Shown here: positions 45,217 to 55,317 of the stretch, piece by piece
Layout of the letters: each line of letters begins with the position of its first letter
Position numbering within the stretch: the first letter of the stretch is position 1
Source: Yersinia frederiksenii ATCC 33641
GTDB lineage: Bacteria; Pseudomonadota; Gammaproteobacteria; Enterobacterales; Enterobacteriaceae
Direction of reading: 5' to 3'
NCBI RefSeq assembly: GCF_000754805.1
Contig: NZ_KN150731.1
Span: 4,836,186-4,900,185 of the forward strand
DNA length: 64,000 nt
Translations under genes and position numbers: made by a program
Notes under the pieces: generated by a model
Seen by the model: the letters and a program-made list of their open reading frames with translations, nothing else
Database searches by the model: none
What the model was told of the DNA's origin: nothing

Positions 45217-46221
45217 ATGGCAGTAAGAAAACTGAATACCGGGAAATGGATTTGTGAATGTTACCCAGCAGGCAGGGAAGGGAAGCGAGTAAGAAAGCAG
45301 TTTGCGACTAAAGGTGAAGCACTGGCATTTGAGCGCTTCACGATGGAGCAGGTAGACAACAAACCTTGGTTAGGCGAGAAGCAGGACACGCGGCTGTTGT
45401 CAGAGCTGATCGAAATTTGGCATCGGGCACATGGCGTCACTTTGAGTGATGGTAAGTCTCGTCATCAGGTCTTGCTCAATATGTGCCGTGACCTTGGTGA
45501 TCCACGCGCGGTTGATTTTACCGCCAAGGCTTTTTCACAGTATCGCGAGCAGCGACTTAATGGCGAAATATTGCGTGGTACCCGAACCAAAGGGGTAACA
45601 CCGCGAACGCTAAACATTGAGCTGGCTTATCTAAGGGCGATGTTTAACGAACTCTCTCGCCTGGGCGAGTGGCGTCAGGATAATCCTCTGAGAGATGTAC
45701 GTCAGTACCGAACTGACGAGCAAGAGATGGCATTTCTCACCAAAGAGCAGATCGGCAAATTGTTGGAGGAGTGCGAAAACAGTTCGGTGCCAGAGCTGGC
45801 TACCGTCGTTAGGTTATGTCTGGCCACTGGCGCACGTTGGTCTGAAGCTGAAAGTCTGACTCATACGCAAGTAATGCCGTATAAAGTCACCTACACAAAA
45901 ACCAAAGGGAAGCGCAACCGTAGCATCCCAATTAGTGAAGAATTATTTAACTCTTTACCCAAAAAAAACGGTCGTTTATTCCCCTCATGCTATGCCGCTT
46001 TCCGCACTGCACTCAAAAGAACGAACATAAAACTACCAGATAGACAGTGTTCACATGTTCTACGTCACACTTTTGCCAGTCATTTTATGATGAAAGGCGG
46101 AAATATTCTAGTATTGCAGAGAATCCTAGGGCATACGGATATCAAAATGACAATGCGTTATGCGCACTTTGCACCTGAGCATTTAGATGATGCAATTAAG
46201 CTTAATCCGCTTAACGTATAG
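45217..46221 (+). CDS. int: Tyrosine integrase of the prophage
   Basis: The 334-residue protein has an N-terminal arm/SAM-like region and a catalytic domain with Arg in LATGARWSEAESL, H-x-x-R in HVLRHTFASHF, His in LGHTDIKMTMRY and the nucleophile Tyr in the same stretch. It is similar to 186/P2 integrases. It inserts the phage at the tRNA-Lys 3' end. Unlike the usual arrangement, it is not next to attR: a 4.1-kb defence pair lies between. Confidence 0.94.
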   Translation: MAVRKLNTGKWICECYPAGREGKRVRKQFATKGEALAFERFTMEQVDNKPWLGEKQDTRLLSELIEIWHRAHGVTLSDGKSRHQVLLNMCRDLGDPRAVDFTAKAFSQYREQRLNGEILRGTRTKGVTPRTLNIELAYLRAMFNELSRLGEWRQDNPLRDVRQYRTDEQEMAFLTKEQIGKLLEECENSSVPELATVVRLCLATGARWSEAESLTHTQVMPYKVTYTKTKGKRNRSIPISEELFNSLPKKNGRLFPSCYAAFRTALKRTNIKLPDRQCSHVLRHTFASHFMMKGGNILVLQRILGHTDIKMTMRYAHFAPEHLDDAIKLNPLNV

Positions 46222-46286
46222 CTAGATAAACTTTAGTAAACTAATATGATAGTAAGCTCATATAACTATTATTCAGGGCTATTTTA

Positions 46287-47066
46287 ATGATTAGCTTTAA
46301 AAATATTAGGAACGGCACTTCTTGGTCTGGCGTTGATTGGTCAGTTAATGACAAAAGAGCATTAGCAGAAATAATTGCAAGAGTTGCTTTAGGCCAGCAG
46401 CGGTACGCTTTAAACATTCTAAAGAAAATTGATATTAAAACACTCAATCCTGAACAAACAGCCTTATCGGGTGCAATAAAGTTATTATCTGTAGGTCCCA
46501 GGCAAAAAGCATGGCATCGTGACGGATGGGTTTTTCAGGTGCTAGCGTGGATAGCAGCTAATTTGCAGGATCCATATACATTGAAATCATCTCCTCATAT
46601 GATTCATGCGCACAAAGGGTTCGATGGAGTCCATATAAAAATTGATAAAAAGAATATGAAAATTAATAACGTTGTGTTGTGTGAAGAAAAGGCAACTACA
46701 GGGCCTCGAGGGAAAATAACTTCTCAGGTCTGGCCAGAGTTTATAGATATGGAAAATGGTGTAAGAGATAATGAACTGATTCATTCCATTATAGATATTC
46801 TTGAAAGAAACTCTGGGCTATTAGACCTTGACGAAGCAGTGAGTCAAATTTTTTGGCCTAAAGCACGAAGTTATCGTATATCGATTACAATCGGAGAAAA
46901 GGAGAATCGTCATGGGGGGCGAGAGTTTTTATTCTCTGATTATGAAAATACAGTAAAAGGTGAAGAGCGAGAGCGTCGCGCTGAAACATTTTACTGTCAA
47001 GACTTGCGAGCTTGGATGGATGACTTAGCTAATATGGCGATTACAGAAGCAAGGAAAATGGTGTAA
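46287..47066 (+). CDS. hamA: Hachiman defence nuclease subunit HamA (DUF1837)
   Basis: The 259-residue protein shows a PD-(D/E)xK-like nuclease core: GFDGVHI with D113, then CEEKAT with E133 and K135 after a short beta hairpin. This pattern and size, directly before a large helicase, match HamA of Hachiman systems. In Hachiman, HamA is held by HamB and released to degrade DNA when phage DNA is sensed. The stop is one base before the hamB ATG. The gene is AT-rich and lies between int and attR. AbpA of the AbpAB system is an alternative if a profile search disagrees. Confidence 0.82.
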   Translation: MISFKNIRNGTSWSGVDWSVNDKRALAEIIARVALGQQRYALNILKKIDIKTLNPEQTALSGAIKLLSVGPRQKAWHRDGWVFQVLAWIAANLQDPYTLKSSPHMIHAHKGFDGVHIKIDKKNMKINNVVLCEEKATTGPRGKITSQVWPEFIDMENGVRDNELIHSIIDILERNSGLLDLDEAVSQIFWPKARSYRISITIGEKENRHGGREFLFSDYENTVKGEERERRAETFYCQDLRAWMDDLANMAITEARKMV

Positions 47067-47067
47067 T

Positions 47068-50000
47068 ATGTACGATACAATCACATCGGAAGTAATTAAA
47101 GGGACGGCTTCTTTAGATGGTGTTGATACAGATAACTTGCCAGAAGAGTTAACAAAGGTATATGCGGAAATCGTAGCTGCCCGATTAAAATTCCGAGAGA
47201 TGGCTAATGATAGAACGGATATCATTGAAGGAAAAGAAGCCTTTATATCCTTGACAAATAAAATAAGGAAAATAGCATGTTCAAACGAAATTCTAGTATC
47301 GCTTACGCCAGAAAGAGAGGATAGAAAATCAGTAAGTTTTGTCGCTGCGACAGCCCACTTATTATGTTTTAATGCAGGGAAGATAATGCATTCAAACAAT
47401 AATAGTACATATATTAACTCTATTTCTATTTCAAGTAACATATCAGCTTTGCTTCTGTTTTTAATTGCAGAGTCAATTGCAGATGCAGCAGAGATCACTA
47501 AGTATATTGATTCAGAATATTTAGAACCAATAGAAAAAGCGTTAGTCGATTCACTAAAGTATCTTGCAATGGGAAACCTTAATGATTTAATAAAGAGTGA
47601 ACCTATAAGCGAGAGTTTTATTGAATCAGAAGACTTATTAAAATATGCAACAAAAGCACTATATTATAAACTGTTAGTAGGAGTGAATAAATTAGCGCAA
47701 GAATTGTTGAGTGACAATAATAATAAAGAATCTGAGAAAATTTTCTTAGATGTAATGACCCTCACTAAAGGGGTTAATATACCAATTGAACTGAATGATA
47801 TACAAGCACCAATTTCAGCTTCTCTTTCAGGGCCCCACCATTTAGCTACATTACTTTTATCAATTTCACGAGATTTACCTTTATGCAGTGTGGCAAGAGT
47901 ATCTCCACCTAATGGTATTCCGAAAATAGCATGGAATATTAGTTTAGAAAGAATGAAGCTAGAAAGGCCTTATTTATGGAAGAATCATCTAGATGCAATT
48001 CATAAAGGTTTTTTAAATCCAGGAGTATCATCTTCTATTAGTTTCCCTACAGGAGCAGGAAAATCAACATTATCTGAACTGAAGATAAATACTTGTCTTC
48101 TCCTGGGGCGGAGGGTTATATTTTTGGCACCTACGCATTCCTTAGTAGACCAAACAAAAAAATTCCTAGAAAATTCTTTCCCTATAAAAACAGTTGGTTA
48201 TGGCGAGTTTACGGATGAAGAGTATTCCTCTAACATTCCAGATATACTTGTATTAACCCCTGAGGGATGTTTAAGCTTAATCAATATAAATCCTAACCTA
48301 TTCTTAAATATAGGATTAGTAGTATTTGATGAGTGCCATCTTTTGCACACATCTTCTGATAGTAGTCGCAGGGCTATTGATGCAATGCTATGTGTACTAA
48401 ATCTTAGGTATAAGGCAAAAAATGCAGATTTTCTATTCATATCAGCCATGATGAAAAATACGGAGGAAATTGCTAGCTGGATAAGGAAACTAACTGATAG
48501 AGAGTGTTTGTCTTTGGACTTATCATGGAAACCTACTAGACAACTTAGGGGAAGTCTTGTATTTGAACAAAAAAAATTAGATCAACTTCAAATTGAATTA
48601 AAGAAAAGTAAAAATAGAGGTCTAAGTACTAATCCTAGTACTGCAGATAAGAATGCACTTACTATCCAACCTTTGGCTTTATTTAGTCTAAAGCAAACGT
48701 GGGAAACAACGAAAAGGAAAGATTATACTTTAGTTAAAATATTTGACGATAGTATAAATCTTAGCGCCAATAATTATTGGAAGCTAACACCGAATTCAGG
48801 GTCAGTATCTTCCTTAATTGCCTGTGCTTCTGCTAAAACAAAAATTAAAACATTGGTGTTTTTTCAAACAATTAAAAATGCAGTTTCTGCGGCAAATAAA
48901 ATATCTAAAAATATTGGATATACCTCAGTAGCATTAAATAAGCATGAGTTAAAGTGGTTACATAATTTAGAAAAAGAGTTTGGAAATACTTCTCATCTAT
49001 ATGCAGATATAAAGGATGGAAAGCTATTACAAGCAGCTTTACCTCATCATGGGCTTCTTATGCAAGAAGAGCGTTTTTTATTTGAGTCATTGTATAAGAG
49101 AATTGATGGTATTTCTGCAATGACAGCAACCTCTACTATAGCTCAAGGTATGAATCTGCCAAGTGAGCTTGTAATTATAGCAGAGGATAGCCGATTTGAT
49201 GCCACAACAGACAAACGAGAAATTCTTGCTGCGCAAGAATTATTAAATGCAGCCGGTAGAGCTGGTAGAGCCGGGCAGAACTCTATTGGTATTGTTCTTG
49301 TTATTCCGGGGAAAGTTACCGGGATTGAATTGAATATTAGTAACGTTGATACACGTTGGAGCGAGTTAAGAAAAATATTTGGTCAGTCCGATCAGTGTTT
49401 AGTCATAGATGACCCTTTAGAAGCAGTACTAGACAGGGTACATGACAGTATTAATGAAGTCTCTGATATTGATAGATATGCAATTTTGAAAATGGCATCT
49501 CTCGATGAGAATAAAGAAAAAGGTGAAAGCCTTGAATGGGCTGTTAAATCCTCACTAGGAGCATACAGAAAAAGAAAGATTGAAAGTAATGACAGCTGGG
49601 AAAGAGATAGAATAAATAATTCAATTTCCTATATGGAAAGTCAGACTCAAGACTTAGAAGATGAAAATATTTATGGTACGATCTCAGCGAACACTGGGTT
49701 ACCATTTGAATTAATACAGAAATTATCTCATGATCTTGCACTTTCAGATTATAATCTTGATTTTTCGGTAGTTAAATGGCGTAATTGGCTTTTTGATTGG
49801 TTAAAAAATAATTATATTTTTTTAGATAAAATAATTAGAGAGGAAAATATTATATCTCTGATCGGGGATAAAAAATATAAATCCATGGCTGGTGATTTAT
49901 GTCGAGAAAAAACAGTGCTAAAAACTATAAGAAAGCTAACGGAAATGTATACAAAAGGATCGGAAATAAATAAAATAGAGATAGAGTTTGGGACCCCCTT

Positions 50001-50358
50001 AGCTAAATTGAATAAATGTGAAGCAGCAAGAAAATTCATTATCAGGATAATACCTGATTTAGCATATTTCTTTGCTCTTCCTGCACTGATTATAAAGCAT
50101 AAGATATCTGAAATTGACAACATTGAAGAAGTCCCTTGTGTTATTTTAGAGTTAGGGAAATGTATTAAAAATGGCTTTAATAATCATATTAAGTCTGTTA
50201 TGAGTTCAGTTTTATATGAGTCAAATTTATCAAGAATTCACATCCATAACTTATACCGTGAAATTAACGACTATCTCCCCTCACAAGACATAAGAGAAAA
50301 ACGAGCGGATACAATAAAAAGAGTTAAGTATGCATTAGAAATTAACTCATTATTTTAG
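47068..50358 (+). CDS. hamB: Hachiman defence helicase subunit HamB
   Basis: The 1,096-residue superfamily 2 helicase has Walker A FPTGAGKSTL (about 326-335), Walker B/DExH as DECHLLH (about 420), motif III ISAM and motif VI NAAGRAGRAGQ (about 728). The N-terminal 250 residues and C-terminal 350 are family-specific helical regions. HamB is the DNA-sensing partner of HamA. The gene is complete with no frameshift and ends 132 bp before the attR core, so the pair travels as cargo at the right end of the prophage. Confidence 0.85.
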   Translation: MYDTITSEVIKGTASLDGVDTDNLPEELTKVYAEIVAARLKFREMANDRTDIIEGKEAFISLTNKIRKIACSNEILVSLTPEREDRKSVSFVAATAHLLCFNAGKIMHSNNNSTYINSISISSNISALLLFLIAESIADAAEITKYIDSEYLEPIEKALVDSLKYLAMGNLNDLIKSEPISESFIESEDLLKYATKALYYKLLVGVNKLAQELLSDNNNKESEKIFLDVMTLTKGVNIPIELNDIQAPISASLSGPHHLATLLLSISRDLPLCSVARVSPPNGIPKIAWNISLERMKLERPYLWKNHLDAIHKGFLNPGVSSSISFPTGAGKSTLSELKINTCLLLGRRVIFLAPTHSLVDQTKKFLENSFPIKTVGYGEFTDEEYSSNIPDILVLTPEGCLSLININPNLFLNIGLVVFDECHLLHTSSDSSRRAIDAMLCVLNLRYKAKNADFLFISAMMKNTEEIASWIRKLTDRECLSLDLSWKPTRQLRGSLVFEQKKLDQLQIELKKSKNRGLSTNPSTADKNALTIQPLALFSLKQTWETTKRKDYTLVKIFDDSINLSANNYWKLTPNSGSVSSLIACASAKTKIKTLVFFQTIKNAVSAANKISKNIGYTSVALNKHELKWLHNLEKEFGNTSHLYADIKDGKLLQAALPHHGLLMQEERFLFESLYKRIDGISAMTATSTIAQGMNLPSELVIIAEDSRFDATTDKREILAAQELLNAAGRAGRAGQNSIGIVLVIPGKVTGIELNISNVDTRWSELRKIFGQSDQCLVIDDPLEAVLDRVHDSINEVSDIDRYAILKMASLDENKEKGESLEWAVKSSLGAYRKRKIESNDSWERDRINNSISYMESQTQDLEDENIYGTISANTGLPFELIQKLSHDLALSDYNLDFSVVKWRNWLFDWLKNNYIFLDKIIREENIISLIGDKKYKSMAGDLCREKTVLKTIRKLTEMYTKGSEINKIEIEFGTPLAKLNKCEAARKFIIRIIPDLAYFFALPALIIKHKISEIDNIEEVPCVILELGKCIKNGFNNHIKSVMSSVLYESNLSRIHIHNLYREINDYLPSQDIREKRADTIKRVKYALEINSLF

Positions 50359-50378
50359 TAGTTACATGTCCAGAAGAG

Positions 50379-50397
50379 TGGCGACAAAATGGCGGCA
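50379..50397 (+). repeat. Integrase arm-type repeats, attR side
   Basis: TGGCGACA (50379-50386) and TGGCGGCA (50390-50397) repeat the pair at 14312-14330 with the same 11-bp spacing and strand. The surrounding 24 bp match the attL copy at all but two positions. Confidence 0.55.
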
Positions 50398-50490
50398 GAG
50401 CTTCGCAAAACTCATAGTTTATCGAACTTTGCCGTTATTTATCCAGTTGATTTATAAGTAAATTGTTGATTCTGAAAACCTGTTGGTTTT

Positions 50491-50541
50491 ACTCTTAATC
50501 AATTGGTCGCAGGTTCGAACCCTGCACGACCCACCAACAAA
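50491..50541 (+). repeat. attR: 51-bp attachment core
   Basis: This is an identical copy of 14209-14259, holding only the 3' part of tRNA-Lys. It is the right boundary of the prophage. It is not a functional tRNA, because the 5' part is missing. Confidence 0.95.
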
Positions 50542-50929
50542 ATCAATTAGTTAGAATTAACCTCTAATTTTAAATCTATTTCATGGGCATATTTGGGACT
50601 CAATCATTAAATATTGCGTCTATTTGCCTGGCATGTTTATTTATATTGTTTAATAACAGATGGAAATATCGTTTCGCATATCTTAAATCATGGGATTGAA
50701 AGTTATCTATTCTCGCGTTATTAAATCTGAATATCTTGTTTTATTGTTATTAATACACGTTTTTTATTTTCTCTGGTTGTTCTATTATTTATATCGAATC
50801 GTGCCTGTGGGATGGTAATTAGTTAAATGCCATTTTCTGGTTTTTTATCGAGGAAGTATGCCTTCCCTGGCGGAGTTTCTTCCATTTCTAACTTCATAAA
50901 CTTGTGGTGTGGTATTGCACTATTGCAAA

Positions 50930-51043
50930 TCATCCGAAAAATCCACGCATAGCCGCGTTTTCTATTGTATATACACTCACAAGAGCAAGGTAAGCGATGA
51001 TTGTCATGAGACACCAAGCTGTCTCCGGTATTCTTCGTTTCAT
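50930..51043 (-). CDS. 37-residue predicted membrane protein
   Basis: The frame begins MKRRIPETAWCLMTIIAYLA, followed by LVSVYTIENAAMRGFFG. A basic N-terminus precedes one hydrophobic helix, typical of small inner-membrane proteins. GGGAG lies 9 nt before the ATG. I do not recognise the family. It sits in the 1-kb gene-poor stretch after attR, in native chromosome. Confidence rests on the ribosome site and composition. Confidence 0.55.
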   Translation of the reverse strand: MKRRIPETAWCLMTIIAYLALVSVYTIENAAMRGFFG

Positions 51044-51238
51044 GATATTTTACTCCCAATGCTACATTCAGCCATCAGGCTGATACATAAGATTATGGAG
51101 GTTTGTTTTAGATGCTGCCACTCGATAGACATATTTTGTCGATATTGCTTTTCGGGCTCTTTTTTCACGTTAAGACATTGGTGCCGCAAAAAGAGATGAC
51201 GTCTTGAAAGGTAAGAAAGAACCGCGCATTATTATTGT

Positions 51239-51322
51239 TTACTGAAAAGTAAAATGTACAGCGCCAACAATGAATAGTAGAAACGCCGTATATTGTAAGT
51301 AGTATCCTGACATCGATTTCAT
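51239..51322 (-). CDS. 27-residue predicted membrane protein
   Basis: The frame reads MKSMSGYYLQYTAFLLFIVG, then AVHFTFQ: a single membrane helix with almost no charged residues. AGGAGG lies 5 nt before the ATG, a near-perfect ribosome site. It is too short for standard gene callers. No family is recognised. It is about 200 bp upstream of the 37-residue ORF on the same strand, so the two may be transcribed together. Confidence 0.55.
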   Translation of the reverse strand: MKSMSGYYLQYTAFLLFIVGAVHFTFQ

Positions 51323-51538
51323 ATCTTCCTCCTTTAATTTCATTACTCTTAATGAAGCAAAATTCGCGCCAAATATAACCATTTGAAAAACAATGTAATT
51401 TATTTCTTATCAATAAATTAATGCTCATAATTAGGGCGTTGGCACTATTTTGGGGCGCATTATGTACACAGTGTCCAGGGAATTAATCTCCCCAATAATG
51501 GATTGTTTTAGAAATTGATCGTGAGAGTCGCTAATTTT

Positions 51539-52273
51539 TTACTCGGGTTTTTTAGCAGAAAGTAGAAATATCATCGGGCGCTCTTTTTCTTCATTTAATG
51601 CAGGACAATCTGCAATTTGCTGTGCTGTCGGTCCCCATTCATTCAAATGCTCAATAATAAAACCATTTTTAATCAAGGCATTAATGTAGGTCCCTAAGGT
51701 TCGATGCTGTTTGATAACACCCTCGGCCAGCCAATTTGTTATCCGCTCACCCTCAGCCTGATAACTATTTACCGGCCATGATTTTTGCCCATCATCTGCA
51801 ATTAACCAACCAGGTTGTTGCGGGGCGGTATAGATAGGGTGCTCTGCAGTAAAAATAAAACTACCGCCGGGTAGCAGAGTGTTATAAATGGCCTCTAACA
51901 GAGCAGGTAGCGCCTTTATATAATGCAATGCTAGCGAACTATAAACTAAATGGTAAAGCTGCTGCGGTAATTGGATATTTTCCAAATCCTCAAGACGATA
52001 AACAATATCTTCATCAGTGGTCATTTCTTTAGCACGGTTTAACATTTTCTCAGAAATATCCAACCCTACAATATCAGTCGCACCTTGTGATTTGGCATAA
52101 CGACAAAACCAGCCATAACCACAACCCAAATCTAGTACTTTTCGCCCAGATAGGGGAGGTAAGATTTGGCGAATTGCCGGCCACTCAGGTGCTCCTTCCA
52201 ATCCATCAACTGAACGGCTAAGTTTGGCATAGCCTGAAAAAAAAGCTTGATTATCATAAATATTCTGCGTCAT
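51539..52273 (-). CDS. Class I SAM-dependent methyltransferase
   Basis: The 244-residue protein has a Rossmann-fold methyltransferase core: motif I KVLDLGCGYGWFCRYA, the acidic strand-2 end VGLDISEKML, and LALHYIKALPALLEAIYNTL followed by LPGGSFIFTAEHP. Substrate is unknown; a small molecule is likely, as no RNA- or protein-recognition domain is present. AAGGA lies 9 nt before the ATG. It is a single-gene unit. Confidence 0.87.
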   Translation of the reverse strand: MTQNIYDNQAFFSGYAKLSRSVDGLEGAPEWPAIRQILPPLSGRKVLDLGCGYGWFCRYAKSQGATDIVGLDISEKMLNRAKEMTTDEDIVYRLEDLENIQLPQQLYHLVYSSLALHYIKALPALLEAIYNTLLPGGSFIFTAEHPIYTAPQQPGWLIADDGQKSWPVNSYQAEGERITNWLAEGVIKQHRTLGTYINALIKNGFIIEHLNEWGPTAQQIADCPALNEEKERPMIFLLSAKKPE

Positions 52274-52666
52274 CTATTTATCCTTATAAATAAACTTCTT
52301 ACTGATCAATAAAAAGCTTAGGCAGTTTAACACGCACAAGATGCAATTAGAAAAGCGAGCAAGATCTCAGAATGTTATTTTTTAGCTATATTTCATGACG
52401 GGATAATCTCGTTCTGTTAGTTAAAGATAATTGATGTAAACCCCAAATAGGGTGAATACAATTTCGATTATGTTTTTTATCGATAAATAGACTAAACTTT
52501 ATACAGTCCGCGTTAGCGAGTTATTGTTAACCGTTCTGAAAAGGTAGTTTTCTGTTTGGTGTTCTCAAAGACTGATAAAGCACGCGTATACTGCTGGAGC
52601 AATGTGGTATATGCCAGATGGTGATGCTTTATCCCTGACTAGCTGCTTCTCTTGAAGGAGATAGCG
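52274..52666. other. Intergenic region, no gene seen
   Basis: These 393 bp between divergent genes are AT-rich and must hold two promoters. I see no ORF, RNA or clear operator in them. Confidence 0.6.
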
Positions 52667-53164
52667 ATGACTCCCGTACAAATACTGATTATTCTGGTGC
52701 TAACACTTTTTGCGTTATATCGTCAGTCGGTCAGTCACGAGGTGTTATTAGGTCCTGCTCGTTTTAAGTGGGCCTGGGTTTACGGGATGGTCGGTCTGGT
52801 AGTTGGTGGTACATATATGCCAGCTACAATGACTTCCTGGGTAGTTTTAGGTAGTGGTGTTTTGTTTAGTATTGTCATCGGTGTTTTACAAGGCCGTCTC
52901 ATTGAGATCTGGCGTGAACCTGATGGGCTTATTTTCTGTAAAGGAACACCTCTGACCATCACTTTATTCCTACTGCTCGTTGGGTCTAAATGGATTATTG
53001 GCACACTGCAGTATCTTTATAATCAGCCAATGGAAAAAGGCGGATTTGGTGAAATTCTGATAATGATTGCTGTAATGGCGGCATTTCAGGTTGAAATCGT
53101 TAGACGTCGAGCTAGGGCCTTATATCCGGATAATCCTATTGACTCACTACCGGAAGGGCGATGA
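52667..53164 (+). CDS. Uncharacterised multi-pass membrane protein
   Basis: The 165-residue protein has about five hydrophobic helices (e.g. ILIILVLTLFALY, WAWVYGMVGLVVGGTYM, GEILIMIAVMAAFQVEIV) and a basic C-terminal tail. AAGGAG lies 6 nt before ATG 52667; an in-frame TTG at 52652 is the ribosome-site region itself and is not used. No transporter or enzyme motif is seen. Confidence 0.75.
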   Translation: MTPVQILIILVLTLFALYRQSVSHEVLLGPARFKWAWVYGMVGLVVGGTYMPATMTSWVVLGSGVLFSIVIGVLQGRLIEIWREPDGLIFCKGTPLTITLFLLLVGSKWIIGTLQYLYNQPMEKGGFGEILIMIAVMAAFQVEIVRRRARALYPDNPIDSLPEGR

Positions 53165-53246
53165 CAAAACCTTTTCTCAGCTAACAGTCAAGGATTGGCT
53201 GCTAGCTGATATAAATGTGAAATTAGTATTCCTAAAAGACTTAATA

Positions 53247-53576
53247 TCAATCGACAATAAAAAGCCGGGCGCCTGAAGTTGTTGATGACCGATGGGCTTC
53301 AGCATGGTCAGCAACCTGATAACTCATCCCCGCCTTTAATACAAAAACGCGGTCATCGTCCAGTTGAGTCCTTAATTCCCCTTCGAGACAGAGTAAAATA
53401 TGCCCTTTGGAACACCAATGGTCAGCTATGTATCCCGCGCTGTATTCAACCATGCGAACTCTAATATTGCCAAAGATCTTGGTCTGCCAGTGAGCCACTC
53501 CTTGCTCTCCTCTATGTTCGGTTTTATCTACTGCTGACCAATCGGTGATACCAAATGGAATATCCACTATATTCAT
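53247..53576 (-). CDS. DHCW-motif cupin-fold protein
   Basis: The 109-residue single-domain cupin contains AGYIADHWCSKGHILLCLEG, the region after which the family is named, and the second cupin motif LKAGMSYQVADHAEAHRS. Metal-binding histidines are present, but the reaction is unknown. AGGGG lies 8 nt before the ATG. The stop is 82 bp from the end of the convergent membrane-protein gene. Confidence 0.85.
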   Translation of the reverse strand: MNIVDIPFGITDWSAVDKTEHRGEQGVAHWQTKIFGNIRVRMVEYSAGYIADHWCSKGHILLCLEGELRTQLDDDRVFVLKAGMSYQVADHAEAHRSSTTSGARLFIVD

Positions 53577-53722
53577 TTAAAGCCCCTATTTAATACTGAC
53601 TGAACCATTAAGAGTTAAGGCAAGATTAAAAGGAATACACAGTCTATTACTTTATTGCCACTCTAATATTTATAAAGTGGGCCATACTATGGGGTAAACA
53701 GTAAAATGGAATCATCAAGCCT

Positions 53723-55213
53723 ATGAAAAATACAACTATTTTCCAGTTTTTCCATTGGTACTATCCCGACGGCAGCAAGTTATGGCAGGAGGTTTCTGAG
53801 CTGGCAGAACATATTCACAATATTGGTATTAATGTTGTTTGGCTACCTCCTGCCTATAAAGGGGCCTCTGGTGGGTATTCGGTAGGTTATGACACTTATG
53901 ATTTGTTTGATTTAGGTGAGTTCGATCAAAAGGGTACTCAGGCGACAAAATATGGTGATAAAGATGCATTGTTAAATGCAATTAACCGATTAAAGGAAGT
54001 GGATATCAAGGTGCTTTTTGATGTTGTCTTCAATCATAAAATGGGGGCAGATGAAAAAGAGCCGGTAAGTGTTCGTAAAGCGAATCCTGAAAATCGTACC
54101 GAGATCGACGATGAAGTTATCAATGCTCAAGCTTATACCCGTTTTACATTTCCTGGTCGCCATGAGAGTTATTCATCATTTATCTGGGATAAACAGTGTT
54201 TTACTGGTGTTGATTATATTGAAGAGCCAACGGACGAAGGCATTTTCAAGATTTTAAATGACTACAGCGATGAGGGTTGGAATACTGAAGTGGACGACGA
54301 GTTAGGTAATTTTGATTACCTAATGGGGGCTGATATTGATTTCCGAAATCCTGCTGTCATGGGGGAGTTAAAATATTGGGGAGAATGGCTGTTAGAGACT
54401 CTGCCAATTGATGGCTTCCGGTTGGACGCAGTGAAACATATTCCTGCTTGGTTTTTTAAAGAATGGATAGGTCATGTACAGAATAAAGCGGAACATGATT
54501 TACTGATTATCGCTGAGTACTGGTCGCCTGATATTGAAAAGTTACAGCTGTATTTGGAAAGGACTGAAGGTTCTGCAATGCTGTTCGATGTTGCGCTACA
54601 CCATAAGTTTCATGCAGCCTCAAAACAAGGTGAAGATTTTGATCTAACCCAAGTCTTCAATGGCTCGTTAATTGAAGTCGATCCGATGCATACCATCACT
54701 TTAGTTGCTAACCATGATACTCAGCCACTCCAATCGCTGGAAGCACCTGTTGAACCTTGGTTTAAGCCTTTAGCTTATGCATTGATTTTAATGCGTGAGC
54801 AGGGAATTCCATGTGTCTTTTATCCAGACTTGTTCGGTGCCAATTATGAAGACACTGGTGATGATGGCGAGATTTATCAGATAGAAATGCCGGTTATTCC
54901 TGAGTTGGAAAAACTGATTCAAGCCCGACAACGTTTTGCCCATGGTGCACAAAGTGATTATTTTGATGATAAAAACTGTATCGCTTTTGTTCGCGCAGGC
55001 ACGGAAGAAGATCCCGGCTGTGTGGTCATTCTTTCCAATGGCTCTGAAAGCGAAAAGACAATCTCACTTGGTGAAGGTTTAAAAAATAAAGAGTTTGCTG
55101 ATTATCTGGATAACCACCAGACTATTATTAAGACCAATGATACTGGTGAGGCCATATTCCCGGTGAACGGCGGGAGTGTTAGCCTTTGGGTGCTTAGAGA
55201 GTTGTTGTCATAA
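53723..55213 (+). CDS. amyA: Cytoplasmic alpha-amylase AmyA
   Basis: The 496-residue GH13 enzyme lacks a signal peptide and matches E. coli AmyA throughout. Visible GH13 regions are [29 protein letters not shown] (nucleophile Asp near 235), LLIIAEYWS (acid/base Glu near 265) and VANHDTQPL (Asp near 331). A C-terminal beta domain ends the chain. It hydrolyses internal alpha-1,4-glucan bonds in the cytoplasm. The ribosome site is weak. A strong terminator follows. Confidence 0.95.
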   Translation: MKNTTIFQFFHWYYPDGSKLWQEVSELAEHIHNIGINVVWLPPAYKGASGGYSVGYDTYDLFDLGEFDQKGTQATKYGDKDALLNAINRLKEVDIKVLFDVVFNHKMGADEKEPVSVRKANPENRTEIDDEVINAQAYTRFTFPGRHESYSSFIWDKQCFTGVDYIEEPTDEGIFKILNDYSDEGWNTEVDDELGNFDYLMGADIDFRNPAVMGELKYWGEWLLETLPIDGFRLDAVKHIPAWFFKEWIGHVQNKAEHDLLIIAEYWSPDIEKLQLYLERTEGSAMLFDVALHHKFHAASKQGEDFDLTQVFNGSLIEVDPMHTITLVANHDTQPLQSLEAPVEPWFKPLAYALILMREQGIPCVFYPDLFGANYEDTGDDGEIYQIEMPVIPELEKLIQARQRFAHGAQSDYFDDKNCIAFVRAGTEEDPGCVVILSNGSESEKTISLGEGLKNKEFADYLDNHQTIIKTNDTGEAIFPVNGGSVSLWVLRELLS

Positions 55214-55259
55214 ATAACATGCACCGTATTCACAAAGAATAAGTCGGAAGGCTACCGTG

Positions 55260-55316
55260 GTATAAGAACTAAGTCTGTATGACTCCTCATCAGAACTTAG
55301 CTCTTATACGTTTTTT
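55260..55316. terminator. Bidirectional terminator between amyA and the chemoreceptor gene
   Basis: A long imperfect stem (55260-55277 with 55291-55309) is followed by six T. It serves amyA and probably also the convergent receptor gene. Confidence 0.85.
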
Positions 55317-55317
55317 C

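Noticed and set aside
50491..50536. Second tRNA-Lys
   Set aside because: Only the 3' half is present; this is the attR core, not a gene.
50823..51059. 78-codon minus-strand frame after attR
   Set aside because: It overlaps the 37-codon membrane ORF in another frame, has no ribosome site and has low-quality composition.
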